Below the pieces are notes generated by a model that had not been told where the DNA came from, ran no database searches, and saw nothing but the letters and a program-made list of their open reading frames with translations. Both the position numbers and the translations under genes were made by a program. A DNA stretch of 64,000 nt. It comes from Eutreptiella sp. 'Long Island Sound 2002' (lineage: Eukaryota > Euglenozoa > Euglenophyceae > Eutreptiales > Eutreptiaceae). Below, piece by piece: positions 48,072 to 56,935 of the stretch; within the stretch, counting starts at the first letter, position 1; each line of letters opens with the position of its first letter. The DNA is taken from contig OZ038384.1 in assembly GCA_964036045.1 (NCBI GenBank), positions 48,847,843 to 48,911,842 on the forward strand, read 5' to 3'.

Positions 48072-48881
48072 GCACCCCGTAATGCGTGAAACAGTGAACA
48101 TGCAACACTTGACAGGCACACAATAGCCGGATAGAGACATCAATTTTTTGGTACAGGTATGTGGCAGGAAGTACAATGCATTGTACATATGCATCGGTTT
48201 GCTCATAACAAGAGAAAGAGGAACGGGATCGCGGTGAAGCGAAAGCCGAGCGCAGACGTCAACACGAAGCTTGGGGAGCACATTCATTCCGAGTGGAGTA
48301 CGGGGTTAGGTTGCTCGCTTCAAGGTTAGGATGAACGTGGTCCAAAACAACACAACGTATGCAGCCCTCAATCGCCATCATTAACCTACAGTCAATCAAT
48401 GACATACATGCAACATCATTAACCTACCTGACGCACGGGAGCAGATATCTGGTGGTTAGGGGAACACTGAACACACAATGACACAAGGCGGACTTTTTAA
48501 CTTCTCTATCTACCTATCACGCACAAGAGCAAATGTTGAAACTCATGCAGTCGAAAAAGAATGGGATCGCGGTGAAGCGAAAGCCATTTGCAAACACATA
48601 AAAGGGGAGGGGAATACAAAACAGACAGTGCAATTCGTGCAATAATGGGATCGCAGTGAAGCGAAAGCCATTTGCAAACTCAAAAGGAGGGAGGGGAAAA
48701 CAAAACATGCAGTGACATTCATGCAATAATGGCATCACGATGAAGCGAAAACCAGTTGCCGATGCAAAATGAGGGGAGAGGAATACGAAACACACAACAA
48801 CATGCATGCAACCCTCAATCGCCATCCCCCAACCAATTGACTTTCCTCCACCCTAGTACGCACAGAACCATAGGCACTACC
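48072..48881. other. Spacer between the 1-kb copies, with an 84-bp tandem repeat
   Basis: 48,555-48,815 holds three units with GGGATCGCGGTGAAGCGAAA starting near 48,563, 48,647 and 48,731 (84-bp period; the third is diverged, GGCATCACGATGAAGCGAAA). An isolated copy of the motif lies near 48,226. The rest is AT-richer DNA without a supported gene. Confidence 0.75.
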
Positions 48882-48940
48882 CCACCAGCTCGGTCCCAAT
48901 ATTCAGTCTTGATTAGGGCTAGGGTTAGGGGTAGGGTTAG
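48882..48940 (+). repeat. Degenerate telomere-like tract flanked by a 13-bp inverted repeat
   Basis: CCACCAGCTCGGT at 48,882 and its reverse complement ACCGAGCTGGTGG at 48,944-48,956 enclose GATTAGGGCTAGGGTTAGGG and further TAGGG words. A partner tract without the second inverted copy lies at 50,071-50,150. The words resemble TTAGGG/TTTAGGG-type telomere repeats but are irregular, so this is interstitial and decayed, not a chromosome end. Confidence 0.7.
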
Positions 48941-49015
48941 GGTCACCGAGCTGGTGGAACCAGTCTTGGTTTTATAACCCTTTTTAGTGTCTAGGGTGGA
49001 CCTACCAGGTTTAGC

Positions 49016-49070
<55 letters not shown>

Positions 49071-49970
49071 GCACGCGCGAAATGGGTAAAAATCAGAACT
49101 CCGTCGTGGTGCTTCCGATTCGGGTGAAATTTTGGTGGATGATACCTATGGGTGTGAAGTACAATCACACAAAGTTTGAGCAAGAAACTCAACGGTGGCG
49201 GCCGGGAACGGGATTCGCAAGTGGCGGACCTCAGTTTCAAAAACTGCAGTTTAGGGCCAAAAACAGCCATTTTTGGGCCAAAAAAAGCCCTGGAACACAT
49301 TCAAAACGGCCAAGCGAAGGGAAACGGTGGGTACACTCCACGTGCGGCTTGACTTCCCCGTGTCAACGAGCTCTTTGCGGCCCTCTAACTCCATGATATG
49401 TCCCGGAAACGGCCCAAAAAGGCCCCCAGAAGCTCCAAATGCCGACAGCCACAAACCAGGAATAGGCCATATCTTTGGCTATATGGCTCAAAATGCGATT
49501 CCGTAGGCACCTACTCCACCCACAACCCCCCACTTGTTGTGGTTTCCACCCCTCAGAACTGCCCAAACGGACGCCTAGACCCCAATACCTAGGCCCATTA
49601 GGCTGCGGCAAGCTGCAAGCTCAAGCCCAACAAGGTGGGAGCCCAAATGGGTTAACAGGGTCCAGTAGGGGCAAAAAGATGACTTTTCTCAAAAATGATC
49701 CTAGACCATGTGCGACGCTAAAACAAGAGTTTTTGGACTATTTTGAGCTTGTGGTGGCCCATTTTGGTCCTCCGAAAATCCCAAAATGCCTTGAAACTGG
49801 GCTGTTTTGGGACCAAAAATGGGTCAAAAATGGGTCAAAAAAGCATTTTTCCAAACCTCATCCGAGACCATTTGGGGTGCACAAACGGGTGAAATGAGCC
49901 CATTTTGAACCCATTTTGGGGCATTTTGGCCCCTTAGAAGTCCAAAAAGCCTTGAAAGTGGGCCTCGTGG
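48941..49970 (+). repeat. 1-kb duplicated repeat, copy B
   Basis: Second copy of the 47,061-48,071 repeat, offset by 1,880 bp. Its AAGC microsatellite is expanded (49,012-49,073) relative to copy A, which accounts for much of the length difference. It is immediately preceded by the telomere-like tract and followed by unique DNA. Confidence 0.9.
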
Positions 49971-50070
49971 TGACGGGGTTCACTTGCAAGCTAATTTCAT
50001 TTTGTCAAGAGCCATCAATGTGTGAATCATTCTTGATGTCCCTCACCAGTCATAGCTGATGTTCCCTCCT

Positions 50071-50150
50071 CCACCAGCTCGGTCCCAATATTGAGTCTTG
50101 ATTAGGGTTAGGGTCATGGGTAGGGTTAGGTGTAGGGTTAGGAGCAGGCT
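50071..50150 (+). repeat. Second telomere-like tract
   Basis: CCACCAGCTCGGTCCCAATA at 50,071 repeats the sequence at 48,882. GATTAGGGTTAGGGTCATGG and further GTAGGGTTAGG words follow and fade into GT/GC-rich DNA. No 1-kb repeat follows here. Confidence 0.75.
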
Positions 50151-50327
50151 GAGGGTTGGGGTGGGCGTTAGAGTCAAGGTTGGGTTCAACTATAGCGTTG
50201 GGGTGCTCCACCGCCTGGGCGGGGAGGGATGCTACGTGGGCAAGGGGAATGAAAAAAAAATTTTCGGGCGCCTTCGGCGCCACCATATGTATGGCCGGTA
50301 GCTATTGACCCTTGGTAACTAACTAAG

Positions 50328-50405
50328 TGGGCCCGGAGGGCAGGGAGGGGGGGGGAGGGGGGGGGGGGTCGCGTACCTGAACCGAGGAGACGGCCCCCCC
50401 GTGAT
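50328..50405 (+). repeat. Dispersed G-rich repeat, copy 1
   Basis: GTGGGCCCGGAGGGCAGGGA, a long G tract, then TCGCGTACCTGAACCGAGGA and a C run ending in GTG. The same module occurs at 63,857-63,923 in the same orientation. The G tract could form a quadruplex. Function unknown; it may be the end of a mobile element. Confidence 0.85.
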
Positions 50406-50802
50406 GCTCAGACTACAAGGTTCAATATTCCTACATTTCTAGTGTGCCGCAAAACCGCGATTCTGGTGTCCATTTGTGGGCATTGTGAGATCCCCTAGAA
50501 CACTGATTCACAGCTCCCTAAGCTGAGGAACTCTCCTCCATACCTTCCTCAATGAAATATCGCCACTGACGAGCTGCAGTCAGCCCTGGGAATTCAGAAC
50601 TTCCTCGATGTTGACTCGCCCCAGGCCACCCCTGACTGCCCGGCTCTGCGTGCTGTTACGTGCATTCGGTGGCCTGCAAGACACCTTGGCCAACAGTTTG
50701 CTGCTGGCCGCTCAGGAGCTCAGACACCCCACCCACCCCACAGCCAACAATGCTCAACCAGTTAGTTTGTGGACATGCCGATGCACATACACATACACAC
50801 AG

Positions 50803-50866
50803 GCACAAGCTGCGGGCGATAAAGAGGCAATGGTCGAAGGCAGCCTACATGCACTTGAACTGGCTG
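50803..50866 (+). CDS. Candidate 64-bp exon, unknown protein
   Basis: An acceptor after a CA-rich tract (ACATACACACAG) is followed by 21 codons, AQAAGDKEAMVEGSLHALEL then A, and a donor (GCTG then GTAGGT). The helix-prone sequence is exon-like. An upstream stretch at about 50,565-50,700 also reads as coding (ELQSALGIQNFLDVDSPQAT), but its donor is unclear. Not recognised. Confidence 0.3.
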
Positions 50867-51332
50867 GTAGGTATCAACAAGAACAGTGACAAGACCTACT
50901 CATGGCACACACTCTCTGTGTAACGAAGGTGCAAGAAGGCCAGCAGCCTCGGCGTGCAGTCCTCAGGATGGTCCCTCGGCGCACCCGTTGAGCACAAGCA
51001 AACCTCAAGCCAAGCCCGAGTGTGGTCAGCACCATCCCTGCCCTTCAAGCTCGTCGTCACCAGGATTCCGGCAATCAAACAAACCATGGCACATGGGCAC
51101 AGGGGATGGCAAGGAAACAAATCAGGAAAATATATGAACAAAGGAACGTAGCATGAGATCAGCTGCCTGCCTGAAGCCATGGCAAGACAGCCCCTCTAGG
51201 GGCACCGCCATATCCCGCCACACCACCCACAGTCACCAGGTTCAGAACACCCCGTTGCCAGGGTAACACACATACACACGCACATACACATGTGCCTGCA
51301 CATGCGTGTAACAAGGGAAAAAATTTGCATAC

Positions 51333-51614
51333 TGTATTCAGCGGCTCGGCCCCCTCTCCTCGGCCTCCAACGACTACTACCCGGTCATCCCAGATGCAAG
51401 CTGCAAACTTGTGCCGAATCTGCAGCATGTCTCCGAGTGGCGTCCACGGGCCCTTCATCCCCATGTCAAATGCCCACATCGATAAACGCCGGGGACCCTG
51501 TGTGCGGCATCCAAACAGCACAAGGTTATTTGCATGTGCCACTGCGGTTTGTACATCGAATTGCGGCGGGAGGTTTGCAACTGTCTCTAGCCGCCCACTG
51601 CCAAGGTTCAGCAC
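51333..51614 (-). CDS. Kelch-like protein, internal exon
   Basis: 94 codons lie between an acceptor (TGTTCCTAG then GTGCTG) and a donor (AATACA then GTATGC), phase 0 at both ends. The peptide shows propeller-blade features: AVAHANNLVLFGCRTQG, then MWAFDM … WTPLGDM, then HKFAACIWDDRVVVVGGRGE, i.e. hydrophobic strand, Gly pair and spaced Trp. The first blade has FGC in place of a GG pair. Like the exon at 28 kb it lies on the minus strand and is phase 0/0, but the sequences differ. CA/TG-rich DNA on both sides fits introns. One possible upstream exon (about 51,845-51,895) was not convincing. Confidence 0.7.
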
Positions 51615-51698
51615 CTAGGAACAGGGGGAGGTGTGCACATTGGGCCAGGCCAAAAACATTCAAACACACACGTACACACCCGCATCCATATGCACAAA

Positions 51699-51699
<1 letters not shown>

Positions 51700-51738
<39 letters not shown>
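51700..51738. repeat. (CA)n microsatellite
   Basis: The longest dinucleotide run in the window (39 bp), upstream of the kelch exon on the minus strand and probably intronic. Confidence 0.95.
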
Positions 51739-51740
<2 letters not shown>

Positions 51741-52478
51741 CGTGAGGGAAACAGTGAACCAACGAGCAAAACCCACTGTGGATGATACAATGCACAGCAG
51801 GGCAATGGTCACAGGGCACAAGTCTCCAGACACCTCATCCAGCCATACAGATCAAAATCATTGTTTGAGGCTCGGCGCCTTTCTGCAGGTAGCGCAGGTA
51901 GCGCAGTGACAATGTGGGCGACATCGCACAGTACTCAGACCAGGACCTACTAGGACCTACTGTTACACCGCGTTGGTTCGCTTTATCGCACTGAACTACC
52001 GTCGTGCACAACCAATGTTCACCGGAGGGCGTAGGAGTAGGGTCATGGAGGCAATCAAGCGTGCCGCCCCCCTGTTCTCGTGGTTGTAGCCTGGGGGAGG
52101 GAGATCTGTTCGTGAGGATGCTCTCGTGCTGTGACGTACCGCGGGGGACGGGGCATTGAGCCAGGCGTAACCGCCTGCTCACACACACACAATCATGCAT
52201 GATAGACATGGGCTGAGTCAAAACAGTGGTGCTCAGGAGGGGATGTTGTCTGTGCTTTGTGTTGAAGTATCTTCCAGTCATCAGACCAAGCCCCTGTGAC
52301 GCCGTTGGGTGAGTCGGGGATGGACCAGCTACTGTATTGTGCGCCGCGCCATAGGCATTGCTCTTGAGCAGTCTAGGCAAAATTTCATGGCACAGCACTT
52401 CATCATGGGGAGGTAGTGGACTATGTCATACAGAAACCGCACCGACTTGGTACATTCATGGGGACTGGTAGACAGGCC

Positions 52479-52943
52479 TCAGATGACCGCCAAATGGGTT
52501 GCACGAGTAATCTGTTTGATGCTGAAGCCTGACAGTTTTGCGATCTGGAGCCAGGCCGCGAGGGAGAGGAGTTCATCTGCCCAAGTTGTGCACCATTTTG
52601 GTGCGTTACTCAAGACACCCAGGAATATACCGGGGAGGTATGCAGGGTGTGTGTGTGATGGTGTGATGAGAGGTGGTCCTAGTTTCAAGTACCAGCGTTG
52701 GTCCAGAGCGCTGGGCTTTACGAAGACTGTACCTGTGCCGTGTTCACCCCGAACGAGGCAGTATCCTAGTGCAACACAGCTGCGGCCGTGGCATGTGTAG
52801 GTGCAGGGGTCACTCTGTTGCTGACGGTAATCACACAGCACGGCCATATCCCAGCAGGGGGGCGTTTTCGCACAGCGCGGGCACAGAGCGCGCACAGCGC
52901 CAATTATTTCGGTGATTATCCAGGTAACAACCCTGAAAACCAC
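52479..52943 (-). pseudogene. Unrecognised Cys-rich coding segment
   Basis: A 154-codon frame contains a Cys cluster (LCPRCAKTPPCWDMAVLC … CTYTCHGRSC) and then SALDQRWYLKLGPPLI and ADELLSLAAWLQIAKLSGFS, all protein-like. It sits downstream, on the same strand, of the broken frames at 53.3-54.85 kb and may be the C-terminal part of the same decayed gene. The plus-strand frame over the same DNA (52,423-52,800) is also open, so the strand assignment is not secure. Confidence 0.35.
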
Positions 52944-53295
52944 CCACCTGCGGAATCATGCACAATCAATTCAAAACTCAAAAATTCAAACATCTGATGC
53001 TTGCCATGGGTCCCAGGGACCTAAATTCTGCCCCCTATAGCCCCGTCCACTGCAGCAGCCATTCAATGACGTCCTTTCAATCTTCTAAACTTACCGAACT
53101 CCCGGTGGTGGAGAACCGCCAACTTTTCGCACAGCGCACGGTACGCCCCCTCAAGGATTCTGCATACCCTCTCCACCACTCACACCTGTGAGATATCCGG
53201 GAATCGCTATGAGTATGTTATCCCTTAACTGGCAGAGTGCAATTTTCCCCTATGGACACACCTAGTATGGGAAGCCCTCGTCGGAAATGTGGAGT

Positions 53296-54850
53296 TCACC
53301 CAGCTCGTGGAATTTGTGTCTGCCTGTGTAAACCCCCAAGAGGCTGTGTAGATCTGCTGCCTGCGTTGAGAACAACCCACACATGGGGATGCATCCATCC
53401 CGACGCCACAGTCCCCTGGCCGCTTTTAATGAAATTGTTGTTATGCATCTCGAACATAATGGTATATGTCATGGCTTCATGTGTAACATACCAGAACTTT
53501 GTTGAGTTACCCCGACCTGCTCTATCGAGGCGCCTCGATTCTTTATGCACCGACCATACAATTTCTTGCATATGCCACCTTTTACGGGAAGAGAGCCAAG
53601 TACTGTGAGGTCCGCATCTGTGTAGCCCTCTGTGCGAAGGAAGGATTCTAGCACCCCCAAGACCCAATGGCGACAAAATGCCCACATGACATGTGCCTTT
53701 GTCGACGCTCCGAATGTACATGGCAAGGGAGACTCGCTGTACAAATTGCTCGATGTATTTTAGAGTGGATCCTATCTCAGGCCACAGGTCTCGTGGGAGG
53801 TAGCACGTGAGGCGGGGGACGGTTGCGCCTATCCTTTTTCCCATCGCCTGTAGATCCTTCATGAGGCGTTTACGTACTGAGTTACCAGGGAGGGGGAGGG
53901 GGTCGCTGGGTCTAGCACTGGTGCCATCAGGGTAGTTGATGTTTATAGGGACGAAAGCCAGGTGACCCTCGATCTCGATTTTCTGCCCCGGAACGTCATG
54001 CATCAAATGACACAGACACGGGGGCAGGAGGAGAGAGAATCAAATTGACGAGCTGCTTTTTCGCAGACCGACCTGACTGTTTTCGGGTTGTTGCGGACGA
54101 CTCTGACGGCCTTGTTGATGGCCTGTTTTCCCCACGCCGTGTTAGCAACAGATGCCACCATCTTCCGGGTGACACGGTGAATGGCTGTGTTTTGGAGGGG
54201 GTGGAGGCTGGGAACCACGATACTACCAAGTACATACAGGGGCACGGACAATTTCGTGGATAGATCTCTAGATCCTGTAGTCTCTGAGCGGTTTTGCCTC
54301 TTTGATGCCTTGCAGGACTGCAAGTACCCTTTGGTTTAACCAGCCTCGGGGTTGGCTCCCCTCCCCGTCTGTACCGATCCCCGGGGCTACATCGCCCCCC
54401 CCCCCCCCACACACACACATTGTTGTTGTTTTTGTTGTGGTTGTTGCTATTGTAGTCCTGTTCTTGCGGTTGTTGATTGTGAATGCTGCTATAGTGTAGT
54501 TGTTGTTGTGGTGTGGTTGTTGTTGTGGTGCGGTTATTGATGTGATAGCCTCGCTGTTGTACTTGCCGCTGCTGCTGATGCTGTAACTGCTGCTGCGGCT
54601 GCAGCTGCTTTCTTCTGGCTGCTGCTGGTGGTGCGGCTGCTGGTGGATGCTGCTGTCCGGGGGTGGGGGGGCTGGCTGCTGCTGTTGCTGCTGCTGATGG
54701 CTGGTTGAGGCGACGCAGCTTCTCGTCTTTAACATGCAGACAATGTCTACATCCCGCAACCGGGTCTACTTGTAGCAGACAGTGTGTGCAGGCCACAAGT
54801 GGGGAGACATCTGTAGTGTGTGCATACCCCGCCTCATGTCCAGCAGACAA
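53296..54850 (-). pseudogene. Frameshifted, unrecognised protein-coding tract
   Basis: On the minus strand, protein-like sequence hops between three frames. 54,850 down to about 54,340 starts with a CxxC…CxxC pair (CTHCLLQVDPVAGCRHC) and a Gln/Asn/Thr-rich low-complexity region. 54,323-54,003 reads STKLSVPLYVLGSIVVPSLH and further basic helices. 54,006-53,650 reads KIEIEGHLAFVPININYPDG and LPRDLWPEIGSTLKYIEQFV. 53,744-53,550 reads HVMWAFCRHWVLGVLESFLR. 53,500-53,400 reads WYVTHEAMTYTIMFEMHNNN. At least three frameshifts separate them and no splice sites explain the jumps. I do not recognise the protein; it may come from a mobile element or virus-like insertion. Confidence 0.45.
54418..54712 (-). 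repeat. Triplet-rich low-complexity tract (GTT/GCT)
   Basis: Imperfect TTG and CTG triplets encode Asn/Gln/Thr and Gln/Pro/Ala runs on the minus strand within the broken frame above. Confidence 0.8.
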
Positions 54851-55539
54851 TACAGTCCTGAAAAAAAAACAGGTAATGGGTGGCCCTCATTTGATGTTGT
54901 GCTAAACGCTCATTGAACAGCTCAATGCATGGGAGGGATTTCTTTTTGTTGTTCCCAAAAAGAAGCAAAAGGTGAAGACAACAGGAAAATTGGTCTGTAC
55001 ATGTTGAACAGGCCGACCCCACCAGCAGGCAGTCTTTTTCTGTGGGGTTTCAGCAAAGCCATTCGTACCTCTTATGGTCAGTGGTGTGGTGAACTGAGCA
55101 CATCACACAACAAAGCACACACACACTGCTTTATTTGCCCTCATCAGACCATGTATCATTCGAAGTTGTCCATGGGGGGGAATGCCGAGGTGTTGGGGGG
55201 GCTTCATACTGTCTGTGACTCAGACACATTGTCTGCTACAAGTAGACGCCGTACGCTATTTGTGGACGCTGTCGGCATGTCATAGAAGCATTAGTAAGGA
55301 AGGAGAGCCGAAGGTCTCCTTCACAAAAGGAGTGTGACATCAACGTTTGCCTACCCCCCACCCCCAGTGTCCAACGAATGCCTTGTCCAACAAACACTTC
55401 TGTTCCGACCGTATTTTTTCGGGACCTACTTACTTAGGTACCAGGCTTCGGTACTGGATTAATTGGCCAAGTTGGTGCACTGTGTGTGCACTGTGAGCGC
55501 ACTGCGTGGGCACTGCGTGCAGTGCCAACACAATGAAAC
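54851..55539. other. No gene recognised
   Basis: The plus frame 54,929-55,285 (118 codons, CFICPHQTMYH near its middle) has no recognisable domain or splice frame. The rest shows nothing I can name. Confidence 0.4.
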
Positions 55540-55686
55540 CTAGCCGGGGAGGAAGGGAGGAAACCCCCATGCATGTATGCAGGCGTCACAGGGGTCTTGA
55601 TTGGTGGCCGTGGCCAAGCGCAATCTGTTGTTGCATGAGTGTGTTGGAAGATGATGGCAGCCTTCTGGGGGACACAGGCATTTCAC
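55540..55686 (-). pseudogene. Host open reading frame, 3' part (split by a retrotransposon)
   Basis: Reading from the left border of the retrotransposon (55,686) to a stop at 55,540 gives 49 open codons, VKCLCPPEGCHHLPTHSCNN followed by an Arg/Ala/Thr stretch and CDACIHAWGF, rich in Cys and His. Removing the element together with one copy of its 6-bp core joins this frame to the open frame on the other side (61,408-61,659) without a shift. I infer one interrupted host exon. No domain is recognised with confidence. Confidence 0.45.
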
Positions 55687-55767
55687 CTTGATTCCCCCCT
55701 TACCTCCTGACATCCACAGCTCATACATACACAAACACAAAACCAACACTGATGCTTGCTCCTTCAC
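55686..55767 (-). repeat. Split direct repeat B2 (outer 3' end)
   Basis: 82 bp identical to B1. It begins at the core CCTTGA on the plus strand and contains CATCCACAGCTCATACATAC. It forms the 3' end of the element. Confidence 0.9.
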
Positions 55768-55872
55768 TGGCGTCGGTAGACTCGTGTGCCGTGGCTCTAT
55801 GATACACTTCTCCATGATTGTCATCAATGGTGTCACTGAAGTGTGCGTAAAGTGTCTGGGCGGGTGGGCGGG

Positions 55873-55964
55873 CCCAAAAATCTTTAAAAGATTCTATAGT
55901 GAAAGAGCATGTGTGTGGCATTATGGGGTGAATCCTGTGATTCGCCTAAAGGCGAATCCCTTGA
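55873..55964 (-). repeat. Split direct repeat A2 (internal)
   Basis: 92-bp partner of A1. It contains the palindrome GATTCGCCTAAAGGCGAATC and ends in CCTTGA, which it shares with the start of B1. About 105 bp of unique sequence separate it from B2. Confidence 0.9.
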
Positions 55965-56040
55965 TTCCCCCCTTACCTCCTGACATCCACAGCTCATACA
56001 TACACAAACACAAAACCAACACTGATGCTTGCTCCTTCAC
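55959..56040 (-). repeat. Split direct repeat B1 (internal)
   Basis: 82 bp identical to B2, overlapping A2 by the 6-bp core. The A2/B1 junction is what a circular joint of the element would look like. Confidence 0.9.
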
Positions 56041-56339
56041 CGGCGCGCCAGGCCCGAAGGGCACCGTAGTTCATCGCTGACTCCCCACACCAAGCTGAGG
56101 CTCTCGTGGCGACAATATAAGTGGGCGTGCTCGTTCTCTGCAGCATGACGCTGCTGTCTCATCCATCGCACATGCGAGGGGAGCTCCCTTTTATATACCC
56201 TGGGCATAATCATGCTCTGTCAGCACACATGCGCCCCCCCCCCTCCCCCTCCCGCAGCATTACTCCTTCCTTACTCTGACTCTGGAATGCCATGGAAGGC
56301 CTGTGCAGGAGTGACAGTCATCCCCTTGCCAGCCTCGCA

Positions 56340-56864
56340 TCAGTCAGAGTCCTCATGTTCCAGATCGTCCTTCACAAGCTCGAAAACATCCTTTATGAGG
56401 TCAGCTTTGCCGTTGACGGTGACTCTTTGCACGACTGTGGCATTGTGGGTGAAGGACATCGTCAGCCTGACTCCCGGCGCCGGTCGCAGCTCGTGGCGGA
56501 CGAGGTAAAGGTGACGTTGGGTTTGGTCTTTGCCCTTCACAGCAGGCTCGACTCGTGCCATTGCATACCGCGCCCGGGCGTGGCGCGTGATCCAACCACA
56601 GAAGGTCTGCCAGGCGTTGTGGAGGTCCTGTTCTAGCACTGGGTGGCACAGCACTATCTCGAAGGACTGCTCGGTCATCGTCCCCAGCCGGTATCTGGGC
56701 TTTGCTGCATTGAGGTGTCCTTCCGCTCTCTCCGCCCTCCGTCGCAGCGTGCGCGCCTTCTGCGCCAGTTTTCCCTCTGGGCCTCGTGATCCTCGTGGGC
56801 GCTTCGATCCCACCTTCTCCTCGTCATGGAACTCCTCCTCATTTTGGTCTTCCCACTCAGACAT
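56340..56864 (-). CDS. Fourth ORF of the retrotransposon, unknown function
   Basis: From the second Met of the frame (MSEWEDQNEEEFHDEEK) the protein has an acidic start, a basic stretch (KRPRGSRGPEGKLAQKART then LRRRAERAE) and a mixed alpha/beta-looking C-terminal half (LYLVRHELRPAPGVRLTMSF; VNGKADLIKDVFELVKDDLE). 174 codons; the frame is open 44 codons further upstream, where it overlaps the RNase H end. No motif of a methyltransferase, hydrolase or recombinase is visible. It is intact, unlike its neighbours. Other YR retrotransposons often carry an accessory ORF; whether this is equivalent is unknown. Confidence 0.6.
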   Translation of the reverse strand: MSEWEDQNEEEFHDEEKVGSKRPRGSRGPEGKLAQKARTLRRRAERAEGHLNAAKPRYRLGTMTEQSFEIVLCHPVLEQDLHNAWQTFCGWITRHARARYAMARVEPAVKGKDQTQRHLYLVRHELRPAPGVRLTMSFTHNATVVQRVTVNGKADLIKDVFELVKDDLEHEDSD

Positions 56865-56935
56865 GTTGCCAGGGCCAGCTATAGCAAAAGAGGGGACACG
56901 CAAGCCATCGCCCATGCGAGGATTGTTTCCCCCTT

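Noticed and set aside
48882-50150. True telomere or chromosome end
   Set aside because: TAGGG words are few and irregular and unique sequence continues on both sides.
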